This document shows positions 1 to 10,294 of a DNA stretch of 64,000 bases, one piece after another. Where the stretch lies: positions 26,666,300 through 26,730,299 of the forward strand of contig CM064431.1 in the NCBI GenBank assembly GCA_032690845.1, given 5' to 3'. The notes below the pieces were generated by a model. That model had not been told where the DNA came from. It made no database searches and was given only the letters and a program-made list of their open reading frames with translations. This DNA is from Eleusine coracana subsp. coracana (taxonomy: Eukaryota; Streptophyta; Magnoliopsida; Poales; Poaceae). The translations under genes and the position numbers were made by a program. The stretch's first letter is position 1, and every line of letters starts with the position of its first letter.

Positions 1-776
1 TTTTTTATTCTGAATAGTAGGGGGAAGTAAAAGAGTATTTACAGGGGGTGTACAAAGACCTTAGGTCAAAACAAAGACCCTATAGATGAAGCACTAGTTT
101 CGATTACGTAATCAATCCTCCAGTTGTGTCTCAATCATTGTTTTCTACTCATGTCATTATCATTCATTAAGTGGTTGTGGTGGCTCAATGCTGGCATCTA
201 TCCTGAGATTCATGCTGTTCGACCTGAGATTTATGCTGTGTTTTTTTAGTAGTTTTATTGTCCAAAATATTGACCAGTAGTTTTAAGAAACTACTTCCCA
301 GTAGTTTAATCTAACGGTATAGATTTCATAATCTATAATCATAACTACTGACTAGTAGTTTCTCAATTTGGGGGCAATATAGGAAAGAATAAGAGTGGTA
401 GATTTATAGTAATTAATTTTTATTGTTATAAATAAAGTTACATTAACAATCTGATTAATAACTAATGTTTTATATTATTTTAAGATGAACTAGCGTCTTA
501 ATGATTTAGTAGACTTAATATTCTATCATGAAAATAAACATAAATCTATTAACTAAAACTGTAATTATGAAATTACCCTCAAACTACTGACCAATAGTTT
601 TTGGAGAGTAAAACATTTTTTTTGCTCTAGTACTATTTTTTAATAAATTGCTTGTGCATTCTTTTGATATGTGCTCATGAGTTTTTTGTATTATTATTTG
701 GTAGTTTCATCGTATAGCACTATAATTTTTGTTGCACATTCATGCTGACATCAGTTGCCTTCTCTCACAATCGCAG
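1..776 (+). other. Probable intron of the MYB-CC gene
   Basis: No open reading frame of note lies here. The stretch is AT-rich and ends in a good splice acceptor (pyrimidine-rich run then tcgcag, 771-776) just before the first recognisable coding exon, so I read it as intron. The MYB-domain exons must lie left of the window. Between about 240 and 620 several copies of CAGTAGTTT/AAACTACT occur in both orientations, which may be a degenerate small transposon, but no terminal inverted repeat pair could be delimited. Confidence 0.6.
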
Positions 777-1925
777 CTTGTTACCTCATGGAAGCTCAAA
801 ATGGAGCAAATTTGTCTCCAAATCTTCATACTCCAGATGTGAAAGAGTAAGATTCATCAGTAACGTATCCAGCACATTCGTTTGCACTTTTGAGCCAACT
901 ATTTGAGATCTCACATGATACATCACCTTCATGCAGGAGTCAAGAAGTCAAAGAAGCACTGAGGACACAAATGGAAGTTCAACGAAGACTGCATGAACAT
1001 GTGGAGGTACTATGACTGCCTACTTGGACTTGTCCTTCCTGAAGTCTTTTAATTCTTCTGCGACCTCACTGTTATGGAGATTTTAACTCGCATTCACCTG
1101 TTAATGTTTTTGCCTCATAAGTTTGACATAAGTTGCTTATTCCAAATTTCGACGCATATGGATCTTACAGCAGTTTTCACTTGCTTGGTTGCATTCATCT
1201 GTTAATTTTTTGCCTCAAAAGTTTGACATTAGTCGGTTATTCCAAGTTCTGATGCATATGGATCTTGCAGCAGTTTTCACTTGCTTGGTTATATTCACCT
1301 GTTAATGTTTTGCCTCATAAGTTTGACATACGTCGGTTATTCTAAGTTCTGATGCATATGGATCTTACAGTAGTTTTCACTTGCTTGGTTGCTTCTTAGT
1401 TAAGATGAAATCATGATGTCTGTCCACGTATCTTGTCACAGAAAACGGGTATGGGTTATTTGGCTGTAAAAAGTAGGTTCTAGGTTTGATGCAGCCTCCC
1501 TAAAACAAAGTTGAACGAAACGAACTCATAGGTGTCAGTAAGACAGTTAAGGATTGAAGCTCATGGTTTCTCAAGGATGCTATCTTATATTGGTTTTATC
1601 CACGTGCCCTTCTTGAATTCCTATTTGAAACAGGGTGATACAGTTTCCTTGTACCTTATTCTTATCCATTTATCAGGTCCAGAAGCATATGCAGATTCGA
1701 ATGGAGGCAAATCAGAAGTACATCGACTCAATACTAGAGAAGGCATTCAAAATGGTATACGAGCAACTTAGTGGATTCAGCGTATCCGACCATGAGCTTC
1801 CGGAATTATCCTCTGCTGGGATGATGTGTAGCCCTGCAGATCTATTGAGCCCCTCAGCTTTCCACCCACTCTCTGTCAGCTCGATCAGCCTGCACAGCCC
1901 TGATCTTAAGCGCAAGTTACATTGA
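777..1925 (+). CDS. MYB-CC (PHR1-like) transcription factor, C-terminal exons
   Basis: Three exons can be joined: 777-846, 937-1006 and 1677-1925, stop TGA at 1923-1925. Each intron starts with GT and ends with AG, and the phases fit (70 nt, 70 nt, 249 nt), giving an open frame throughout. The joined product carries the MYB-CC coiled-coil signature (an LHEQLE-type motif, here LHEHVEVQKHMQIRMEA) spanning the last intron, then a Ser/Leu-rich tail ending in LKRKLH. MYB-CC proteins bind DNA through one MYB repeat and dimerise through this coiled coil; several act in phosphate-starvation signalling. The MYB repeat itself is upstream of the window, so the gene is cut by the window edge, not broken. 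Which family member this is cannot be decided from the tail. It is the only clear host gene here. Confidence 0.88.
1089..1391 (+). repeat. Three-copy ~100-bp tandem repeat in MYB-CC intron
   Basis: A unit of about 100 bp, beginning near CATTCACCTGTTAAT and ending near TTTTCACTTGCTTGGTT, is repeated three times (starts near 1090, 1191 and 1291) with scattered substitutions. It lies wholly in the intron between the exons at 937-1006 and 1677-1925 and does not touch the splice sites. Confidence 0.9.
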
Positions 1926-2856
1926 AATACATCATCTGCTCCGTTTTCAGATGAGCGACCTGATTCCACTCTGTAAAATTCAGAAGAATTCCATCTGATA
2001 TCTGCGGCGGTAGTCATCGCTCTCCTCCCACAGCTGTAGCACTTGTATCATGGAAAACAAAATAATGTTTGTCGATTCCGGCCAATCTAGAGTTTTAGAC
2101 TGATCCTTGTTACTAGCTAATGTCTACTAGACTAGATAAGCACTTTCGTTGATGTTTAATCTGTTGTGTAATTGAGTCTGACATCTCGATCAATGCACTT
2201 CGATTATTTGTGCACCTATGACACTGCAAAAATCTTGCTGCTGGAGATCAATACACGAGCATGGTTAAAAAAAAATCGACAAACGGTTTTCGTGCAAAAT
2301 CGGAAAAACTGTTCTGGCTCCGTTAGCAAAACCAAACAGCTTTTCGAGAAATCGGAACCTGTGTATTGTAGCAAAAACCGCTTTTGCTAGTTTATCGCAC
2401 GGTTTTTGGCACTGCTGAAACCGACCGATTTATGGTTTTCTGAACCCTGTACATGAGAGTACAGTATTGCTGCTCTTTTAATGTGACACATATCGACCGG
2501 ACAGATTTTGCCATGGGTACCGATCATGATTGATACTTCGTCATCATACAAAGGTTGCTTTCAGATTTTTTTCACATTTTTGCTCCTTTTCTATGGAATA
2601 TAAATGTTTTGACTAAAAAAGAAGTGATAGGATCTAAATTTTGTAAATATGAAGTATGCTATAGATGAGAGAGATTAAGGGTATGTTTGGTTTAGAGTTA
2701 AAGTGGGATGGGACGGGTTACCTTACGGTTTTTTTTTGTAACGTTTGATTGAAGGGATGTGACAAGTTATTTTTCTCTTTGGCAGGAGTGATGTGTCAAG
2801 GGTATTACTCGGCAACAGATGGTAGGGTAGATTATCCATACTCTTTATTTATCTAT
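1926..2856 (+). other. MYB-CC 3' flank up to the transposon cluster
   Basis: This holds the 3' UTR and downstream spacer of the MYB-CC gene. I see no second gene. At 2240-2460 there is a low-complexity stretch rich in aaaaccg/cggtttt words. From about 2676 a 'gggtatgtttggtt' motif begins, a common edge of small grass transposons, but its partner end was not found. The last five bases, tctat (2852-2856), are the target-site duplication of the Copia element. Confidence 0.6.
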
Positions 2857-4274
2857 TGAAGTGGCTAGAGGGGGGGGGGGGGTTGAATAGGCGATAATCT
2901 CTGAAATTGACTTAATAATAAGTTAAATGCACAGTGTCGGACTTGTCTAATGATCGTGAATAAAGTCCACACACTTATCCAATGATACGAGATAGAAAAG
3001 TAGATTGACCGACTAAAACTTAAATCTAGTGCAAGCAAGGTAAGATCAAATAAATACAAGCTAGAGAAAGCTGTAGAAGCAAGGATAAAGTCTAGCATGC
3101 AATCTATACAAGATAGCTTAAGAAATAGAGAGCTAACCCTAACTAGCAAGTTTATCAATAAGAACAAGTAAATGAAGAGCAAGAAATTGAGCACAAAGGA
3201 GACATGAGATTTTTCACCGAAGTTTAGCTCCACAAAGAAGGCTACGTATCCGTTGAGGGATCCGCAAAGGATTAGGTCTCTTTCAACCCTTAACCTCTCC
3301 AAGTGATCACTAAGATCAAACTTGGTTTTCTACTAGCAACTCTATAAAGGAGGGGTCAATACAAACTTTCTGAGGCGTCACCACATGAGTTGGGAGCTCA
3401 ACGGGTACCTCTAACCGTCTAGGGGATGAATCCCGAAGAATAACAAACACAAGAGTCGTCGACGATGAGGATGAACCAAGTGCTCAAGAGGATGGGGGGT
3501 TGGTGGTGATGTAGCACTTCAATCTTCTGTCAATCCCTTCACAAATCAAGATTGGAAGCAAGGGAGGAGAGTTGGAGAGAGCAAAGTGAGCTTGAGAGTG
3601 TTTTTGAGTGGAATGAGTGACCAACCGGCCAAAGGGTGAGATGGGGTTTTATTTATAGCACAAAAGGAAAAAGAGTCGTTGGTAGAGCAATATCTGAGAT
3701 CTGAGTTGGACAAGTCTGATGAGTTAGGGTTGGCATGCTCACTGGAATCCGATGAGCTTGCTCGATGCCTCGGATAAGCATAGTCCATCGGACTCCGATG
3801 GTTGTCGGACATGTTCGATGAAAAGGAGTGGCAAGGGTTCTAGAGTCCGATGAACATATCCGACACGTCGGACTTTTCTCGTGTCATCGGACAAGTCCGA
3901 CGACCCGGAGTGACAACATTACTGGAATCCGATGGACTTGTCCGATGCGTCGGACAAGTCCGATGCTTTGGCTCTGGAAAAAGGGAATTTTGGCATTTGG
4001 ATTATTTTGTTTAAACTCTTGTGTCCCTCTTGATAGTACAGCTTTTCTAAACTCAAGATAAAAATAAAAACTTCATGAGCTTTGTTCTTGAGTAAAAATT
4101 GAATATCATCTTTAAAACTTTTTGCCATCTTCTTTTCTCCTTTTTGTTTCTATGTATTTTAATTATAAAACTTTGGACCGTTATCTACACACATGCTCAA
4201 TAAAATATCAGTATATTCTTAATTGTATTGATGCCAATCACTAAAATAAAATTAGGGGCCTAGATGCACTTTCG
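2857..4274 (-). repeat. Copia 3' LTR
   Basis: This 1418-bp repeat matches 30640-32060 from the TGAA...GGCTAGAG end with its long G run to the CCTAGATGCACTTTC end. Terminal bases form an imperfect inverted repeat (TGAAAGTGC / GCACTTTC). The right base has decayed (CTTTCG where CTTTCA is expected). A minus-strand TATA-like TATAAA lies at 3652-3657. The zone 3700-3990 is crowded with TCCGATG/CATCGGA words in both orientations. Confidence 0.9.
3690..3990 (-). repeat. TCCGA/TCGGA dyad cluster in Copia LTR
   Basis: Words of the type GTCCGATG and CATCGGAC recur about a dozen times, often back to back so that they form near-palindromes, with neighbouring copies about 10-13 bp apart (for example 3928-3965). 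The matching cluster in the other LTR is at 31440-31750, and smaller groups occur inside the element at 16500-16590 and 16978-17020. They sit upstream of the TATA-like box in element orientation, the position expected for enhancer-type sites; function is inferred only. Confidence 0.75.
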
Positions 4275-4290
4275 ATCTCCCCCTTTTTGG
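4275..4290 (-). promoter_or_regulatory. Copia polypurine tract
   Basis: On the minus strand the bases read as an A/G run (AAAAAGGGGGAGAT) immediately upstream of the 3' LTR. This is the position and composition of the plus-strand primer of plant Copia elements. Confidence 0.85.
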
Positions 4291-4772
4291 TGATTGATGA
4301 CAATACAACTAGATTTCATAAAAGTATGCAATAACGTTCAGTTTGTGATAAAAAGAAGGTGTGAAGCTCCCCCTAAATGTATGCATAAGAGAAATGAAAC
4401 ACAATCATAAGTGCATATATTTAAAGAAAATTATGGGAGCTCCCCCTAACACCATGCATATAGGTCAATTTGCATCAATTAGCCATATAAAAATAAAGAC
4501 AATGCAAATGACATATAAGAATCACACAAAGGCATCTAGACAAAGATGATCAGCTAAATACCATTACAATAAGCATGAATCTCAAATAAGTTCACAAACC
4601 ACATAGTCAACACAAATAAGGTCTTACAAACTCATAAAGAACACAAATAGTCCGACAACTCTCTCAACTCACAAACTAAGCAAATAAACTAAAAGATAAC
4701 TAGATACTTCTCCCCCTGTGGCATCAAGACACCAAAAAGGAGAAAAGTAAGCATGAGTATGATGATAGAAGT
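4291..4772 (-). other. Copia non-coding region between post-pol ORF and 3' LTR
   Basis: About 480 bp with no credible ORF. It contains several short runs of the gctccccct type (minus strand AGGGGGAGC), which resemble weaker polypurine tracts. The rest is AT-rich and nondescript. Confidence 0.6.
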
Positions 4773-5015
4773 CTACTCATCATCATAGTCAGCATCATCG
4801 TCGTCATCTTCATCTTCTTCTTCTTCTTCTTTTTCTTCTTTTTCTTCTTCTTCTTCTTCCACAGCTGGTGCCTTGTCCTTGCGCGCCCTAAGATCATAAG
4901 CTGCGGGATCCTCTTCCTCTTCTGCTTCCTCAACATCATCAAACCTAGTGTGTCCACTACTAGGAGCTTCTCTGGAGTCAATGGGAGGAGGTGCATAGTA
5001 ACCAAAGTAGTTCAT
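4773..5015 (-). pseudogene. Copia post-pol ORF, C-terminal part with acidic tail
   Basis: The minus-strand frame encodes a short Tyr/Pro-rich piece followed by a very acidic tail of Glu and Asp runs, ending at a stop at 4773-4775. The acidic tract is encoded by a GAA/GAG-type microsatellite (about 4797-4860). The frame is cut at its N-terminal side by element N1. It resumes at 15052 once N1 and one copy of the ttcat duplication are removed, so both pieces belong to one ORF. Confidence 0.75.
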
Positions 5016-6534
5016 TGTTGGCACTTCCTAAGTGCCCCTTTTATATATGAATATTATCCCAATTAGAGCATAATTGATACTAATTTAGGCCATTTACCTA
5101 TGATATTGTCTATATATTTATATATGCGTTGTTTTGGAGCTTTATTGCAGAAACAGGTAAAATTGGTGATTAAAGTGATGCTGGAAAGGACAGGAGTCCA
5201 AAACCGACGAAAAGCACTAAAGAAGCCCAGTGCGCCGATCGGCGTAGTACATGAGCCGATCGGCGCAAGGGTGGTTTGGCCCACAGAAGTGACCGAGGCC
5301 CATTCCACATGTTTATGAAAGTTTATCCACACAAGACACTTGAAGATATTTGCCTAGAAGATTTATGGAACTTCAAGATCTCGACGTGCAGTACAAGACT
5401 TTATCTCGAAGGAAAAGGCCAACATGGCAGCTATGGAAGACAGAGGAACCGATTCGGAGAAGAAACCAGAGAAGACACGGCTTGCGCCGATCGGCTCAAT
5501 CCTACGCTGATCGGCGCAACCGCCTTATTTGCTAGAAACCGAGTCCTTTACGAGTAGAACCCCTATAAATACTTGTAAACCCCGGCCGCAGAAGAAGGAG
5601 GCGATAGAGGGACAACAGATCCGTGAGTTAGAGCCACCGGGGTTTGTCCCGTTAGAATAGATCTCTAGTTGAGTTTCAAGAACCATTGGTGCTAAGAGTT
5701 GATCTGTCAAGGTAGGCCATCTCGACATGGATGAATCTTACTCTATGTATCTCAAGGATGATTGAATATGTTAATGATGGTTTTGGTGATTTGTCTATCT
5801 TGATTCTATAATCATGCATGTGCTTATTCCAACTGCTTAGTTCTAGGCTAAGTAAGTTGATATTATCTTGATCGTGGTGATTAGGATAGTATTCGGACAT
5901 TGTATTGATTATGGTTGCTTGATGATGCTAGTAGTGTGGTTTAGCGGTGATAGCACTAAGCCTGCGCAGCACTATTGGATAGTTGAGTAGAGTAAGATAT
6001 TCGCGCGATTAAGGGTTTTCTCTCGGCAGCGATAAATCGGGAGCCGCTCGAAAAGCAGGGTGGTCTTATTCATTATAGGTTTTCGTTGATCCATGTAATT
6101 ACCCATTATGATGCTATTTAATTAGACTTTCTAGTTACGATCTCACTAGTAGATATCTGGTTACTCAATTAACAGCCTAGGCTTACAAGGCATCTAGCGC
6201 ACTTTGGCTTAGATTCACTAGTGTGCCGATCGGCTCAACTTCTGCGCCCATCGGCGCAATGATTCACTAGTGTGCCGATCGGCTCAACTCCTGCGCCGAT
6301 CGGCGCAACGACAGATTTACTGTCTAGCGCACCTTTGCGCTGGCCAGTCTCCCCCTCATGCAACCTGAATTCGACAGTAGCCTTGACTAGATCTTTTACT
6401 GTTAACTTTGTTTAATTATCCCTAAGGTCCCAGTGGATTCGATAAACCTTGGAATACTCAATTCAAGGAAAAAGTACTACAATTGTACACCGTCCTCTTG
6501 CGATATATAAGTGGGTGCGTAGGTACGACCAACA
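5016..6534 (+). repeat. N1 5' LTR
   Basis: 1519 bp, TGTTGGCACTTCC at the left end, GGTACGACCAACA at the right end, the same length as the partner at 13528. It carries four palindrome pairs, centred at 5238/5259, 5490/5510, 6229/6250 and 6278/6299. The last two pairs lie in a 49-bp direct duplication (6212-6309). Its first few hundred bases and last ~100 bases also match the autonomous element at 54107. Confidence 0.93.
5564..5571 (+). promoter_or_regulatory. TATA box of N1 5' LTR
   Basis: TATAAATA in a CCCC context. The same box is at the equivalent site in the other N-family LTRs (14076-14083, and 45697-45704 on the minus strand). A palindrome pair is centred 54-74 bp upstream in all three. 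Confidence 0.75.
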
Positions 6535-6548
6535 AGCTATAACTTTTC

Positions 6549-6566
6549 TGGTGCCGTTGCCGGAGA
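6549..6566 (+). promoter_or_regulatory. N1 primer-binding site (tRNA-Asp type)
   Basis: TGGTGCCGTTGCCGGAGA, 14 bp after the LTR end, differs in two bases from the Athila-type primer site seen intact at 55482-55499 in the autonomous element. Confidence 0.8.
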
Positions 6567-6652
6567 CCACAACAGGATTTTAAACATTGTTTGATGTATT
6601 AGTGTTTAGTCATGTTGCTTTACTTGTCTCTCTAGTACATATATTCTATTAA

Positions 6653-8193
6653 GTGAAACTAACAGGTATGAACGGTCCTAAGTCAAACAAACCCTCTAAT
6701 TACACCGATGATCCAGAAAGACTCTTTCACCTGAAGAGAACAGCGGAGAAGAGAAGCAAGTCACTTGGAGGTTTAGCTGGAGAAGTAGTCTGCGCAACAC
6801 CTCGAGTATTATTCACAATAGAAGACCCAGTTCAAGAGCAAGAAGAAGAGGAGATGGCAGAGGTACCTATGGTTAATCGTCTCAAGCCACAATTGACTAG
6901 TATTATCAAGACAGATTTCCAAGAAGCTCAAGATCAACTTCCGTATCAATTGGAGAGATATGTTGGAATAGTGGCGCAACAACCGTTCACAGGTTCGGAA
7001 GATCCCAATCATCACTTGCAACACTTCCTTGAGGTTTGCAGTACATTCAAGATAGCGGAATTGACAGGAGACCAAGTACGTGTGCGGCTGTTCCCCTCCT
7101 CTCTAGTTGGACGCCCCAAGCAATGGTACAATGGATTGGAGAACCTAGTAAAAACGGTGTGGAACACGTTAGCAGCTGAGTTCTTAGCCAAATACTTCCC
7201 TCCTGGTAAGACTCAATCTTTGAAAAATAAGATTCTTGGATTTACACAGAATATTGATGGGAGCATTGGAGAAGCATGGAAAAGATACAATGAATATATG
7301 GATGCATGCCCTCATCATGGTCTGACGGTTGGAGAAGTTGTGGAGAAGTTCTACACAAGATTGAATCTTCTATCACGTCAACACTTGGACGCCTCAGCTG
7401 TAGGATCATTCTTGTCAAAAACCCCCACCGAAGCTAAGAATTTGATCAAGTTGCTAGTTGAAAATCAATCGTGGGATGGTGAGAGAAGCTCAAGGAATTT
7501 GCAACCTTGAAAAGGAGTAGCGAAGAGTGTGATTGAGAAGACTCAGGAAGACTTGATTATAGATCGCCTCGATGCTATTCAAAGGAGGTTGGACAATAAT
7601 CTTCATATCCCAAAGGAAGAGACACTCAAGCTGGCGGAATCACGCTCCACATGTAATGAGTGTGGAGAATTTGATCATGTGCAAAAAGATTGCCCTGAAG
7701 AGATGAAGATGCTAGAATATATGAAGAATAGTGGATGGAAGCCCCAATATCAGCAATAAAGGAGTTCTTTCTCTCCTAGTTCGTCCATGCAAAATTCTAT
7801 CTCACTTCGTCTCCAATGTCATGAGTTCTTCCAAGCTCAAGAGAAGATCAACAAGGACAATCAAGCTAAATTCAAGGAGATTGATCGTGTTCTTGAGGGA
7901 ATTAATGACAAGGTGATAGAAATTGGGAGCTCCAATGAGCAGATTTTAAAGCATATCAAGATTATGGAGCAATAGATGGGACAACTATCGCAAGCCATTC
8001 AAGGCAACAAAGGGGCTATTCTTGGCAATACGATGTCCGCAGAGCAGTTAAAGGCAATAGCTACGCAGTCAAGAAAGCAAATAGAAGATCCAGAGCACAC
8101 CCGGTGCCGATCGGCACGAAGATCCTGTCGGTGCCGATCGGCTCCCTGAAAGCGCCGATCGGCGTGAGGAGGATGTTGACCTCTCTAGTCTGA
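6653..8193 (+). pseudogene. N1 gag (Athila-type)
   Basis: A retrotransposon gag domain (about residues 100-285, with the usual WYNGL...FLAKYFPP region) is followed by a CCHC zinc knuckle (CNECGEFDHVQKDC, near 7660-7700) and a coiled, Gln-rich tail. Three in-frame stops interrupt it at 7508, 7757 and 7973. Copy N2 has Leu, Gln and Gln at those places, so the last two are single C-to-T changes. The tail runs into a palindrome-rich stretch (8104-8166) where the frame slips relative to N2. In N2 gag ends at a TGA two bases before the protease ATG, and the same TGA (8191-8193) is present here. Gag would form the cytoplasmic particle that packages the element RNA. Confidence 0.85.
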
Positions 8194-8195
8194 AA

Positions 8196-8912
8196 ATGGG
8201 CGTGGAGTCAGAAGAGCATGGCCCTGCCATGTTCTTGGATACTCAACTAGTGACGAAGACAGAAAGAGCGCGGCAACGCGACAAACAATTTGCAAGGTTC
8301 GTCGATATTATGAAGAAGCTTTACATCAATGTCCCTTTTGTTGACGCTATCCAAGTTCCCACCTATGCCAAGTACATTAAGGACATGATGCAAAACAAGA
8401 AGTCTCTAGTTTCTGAGGAGGCTGTGAAGGTTACTAAGGAGCTAACGGCGGCAATCAATGATGTTGCACTGGAGAAGAAATCCGACCCTGGATCACCAAG
8501 CATCAAATGCATGATTGGAACACGGATATTTGATAGGTGCTTATGCGATCTTGGAGCAAGTGTAAGTGTTATGCCCCGTCATATATTCACAAGTCTCAAT
8601 TTACCTGAATTAGAGCCTACGGGTATGTGTTTGGAGTTAGCCGATCAATCGGTACGCTTTCCTGATGGAATTGCTGAGGATGTGCCTATTCAAATTGGAG
8701 ATCACATCGTCCCTGTTGATTTTATTGTGCTTGATATGGATAAGAGGACGAGGACCCCGTTGATCTTAGGCAGACCCTTCTTGAGGACAGCAAAGGCAAG
8801 TATTGATGTTGGGAGTGGTGAGATAAGCTTCGATATAAGTGGGACTCTCTACTCTTTCAAATTTCGCCCAAAGGGAGAAGAGTGTTGTGCTATTAATGAA
8901 GTGAAGAGATAA
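8196..8912 (+). CDS. N1 aspartic protease ORF
   Basis: An intact 238-codon frame. The retropepsin core is visible: CDLGASVSVMP (active-site D-L-G-A instead of D-S/T-G), then a flap region and ILGRPFL near residue 195, the usual second half of the fold. It starts at an ATG two bases after the gag-frame TGA (TGAAAATG), in a different frame from gag, and N2 has the same arrangement at 53256-53261. The protease would mature Gag. DLGA is common in plant gypsy proteases, so the active site is not obviously dead. No RT follows. Confidence 0.82.
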   Translation: MGVESEEHGPAMFLDTQLVTKTERARQRDKQFARFVDIMKKLYINVPFVDAIQVPTYAKYIKDMMQNKKSLVSEEAVKVTKELTAAINDVALEKKSDPGSPSIKCMIGTRIFDRCLCDLGASVSVMPRHIFTSLNLPELEPTGMCLELADQSVRFPDGIAEDVPIQIGDHIVPVDFIVLDMDKRTRTPLILGRPFLRTAKASIDVGSGEISFDISGTLYSFKFRPKGEECCAINEVKR

Positions 8913-9006
8913 AGACACCGTGGCAACGTGGCGTCGAGAGTAGTTGGAGGGGATGTATGGATAGATCGTCCAAGCTATATGAACCATGGAGATAAGAGAA
9001 CCTTGT

Positions 9007-9040
9007 AGTGTTGCGGCCTCACATCCCGCACCGCGACACT
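9007..9040 (+). repeat. Hairpin downstream of N1 protease ORF
   Basis: AGTGTTGCGG ... CCGCGACACT can pair over 10 bp with one G-T wobble in RNA, with a 14-base loop. Copy N2 has the same hairpin at 52411-52444 with a perfect 10-bp stem. Conservation of pairing across two diverged copies suggests a functional RNA or DNA structure; its role is unknown. Confidence 0.7.
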
Positions 9041-9382
9041 AAGGATTGATTGTTTGCGGGGAGGTCAAGCTCTTTGACCTCTAAATAACTAGAGCGCTCT
9101 TGGGAGGCAACCCAATGATCGGGGGATTTAGAAGTTGTTTAGTGCTTGTGGGAGGGCAACCCATTTCACTTAGTTAATTAGTGCTGACCGGGAGGGCAAC
9201 CCTGTGTTTTTTAATTTGCTTGCTTGTGATAAAAACAATCTCCCGAATAAAAAAATAGAAAAGGATGTGCTTAATTCTTGTGTGCTCTTGCGTTGTCTAT
9301 TTATTCGTGCAAAACTGTGTATATACATACTATAGACTAACAATGCAGGAATATAAAAAAAAGACCAAAAACAGGAAGGACA

Positions 9383-9514
9383 GTAAATTTCAGAGATGGA
9401 GCTACTTTTAAGGTAATCAAAAAGGTTGACGACGCCTAGAATTGAAGGGGTGCTAAAAATCAACCAGCACAGTAAATTTCAGAGATGGAGCTACTTTTAA
9501 GGTAATCAAAAATC
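9383..9514 (+). repeat. Short direct duplication in N1 spacer
   Basis: A ~42-base stretch (starting CAGTAAATTTCAGAGATGG) occurs at 9381 and again at 9470, 89 bp apart. N2 has it once (about 51925-51965), so the duplication arose in the N1 lineage. Confidence 0.85.
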
Positions 9515-10294
9515 TTTTTGAATTAATTTTTTGTGTGCAAAATGGTTGCTAAATGACGCAGGAAAGGATGAAGAGCAACATCTAGCGAAGAAGCAAGGGG
9601 CCAGGAGCAAAAATGGACGTTGCGCCGATCGGCGTGAGTCAGCGCCGATCGGCGCGGTCAATAGATGAGCCCCGCTACGTATGTCAATACTACAGGAACA
9701 TTGGGAAAAGTGGAAAATTAGGTGAAAGAGATGAACACGAGGCATCAGGATCAGCGCCGGACCAAAAGACGAGGTGCAAGGGACTTGCGCCGTTCGGCGC
9801 CCTTCTGCGCGATCGACGCAGGTACCCATGAGGTTCCCAAATGGGTGACAAAGGCGGCAGGCGTTGATTTTGAGGAACAGGTATGATTGCTATGCAGGTG
9901 TGCAGTGCAGAGGAGACACGGAATTGACCAAAAGCTGAAAAGGAGACGACGCGCCAATCGGCGCGGGCCCGTGCTGATTGGCACAGTCAACAAGACATCG
10001 GGATTCCGTGCTGTTCCCCTGCTAACCAACATGATGTTCCGGGAAGCGACATGAAGGATGGGAATCAAGCGCTAGAGTGGTCAAAGCATTCAAAATTTGA
10101 ATTATGCTGATCGGCACACTGCCGTGCCGATCGGCGTGCTCTCAAATTTTGAAATTTTTTTGGCGGTTCCTTCTCCTGGAAGTTTCCCACACTATAATAG
10201 GGAGGCCAAGCGCCCCCAGTTCGGCACACCATCCCGGTAATCTCTCCACCTTTTCCACTACTCACGATCTCGCACACGTTCCGCAATTTTCACA

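Larger units (their letters stand above)
8913..10294 (+). other. N1 long non-coding spacer with hairpins and palindromes
   Basis: No coding sequence is credible here. Visible structure, in order: a 10-bp stem hairpin (9007-9040); three short stem-loops of the GGGAGG(G)CAACCC type near 9101, 9150 and 9189; a ~45-bp direct duplication (copies at 9381 and 9470); and four palindrome pairs centred at 9628/9648, 9793/9812, 9957/9977 and 10110/10130. The equivalent stretch of N2 is 49325-52527, where a truncated copy of element C has been added. Confidence 0.8.

Noticed and set aside
2676..2856. MITE beginning with gggtatgtttggtt
   Set aside because: No matching inverted terminal sequence or target duplication was found before the Copia LTR.
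4797..4870. Lys-rich or Glu-rich small protein from the GAA/TTC run
   Set aside because: The run is a microsatellite. Only the frame continuous with the Copia post-pol ORF makes sense; the Lys-run frame is an artefact.
6212..6309. Start of a satellite array
   Set aside because: Only two 49-bp units occur in each N1 LTR; it is a local duplication carrying palindrome pairs.
6549..6566. tRNA gene remnants at the primer sites
   Set aside because: Only the 3'-end complement of a tRNA is present, next to LTR ends, as expected of primer-binding sites; no cloverleaf can be formed.
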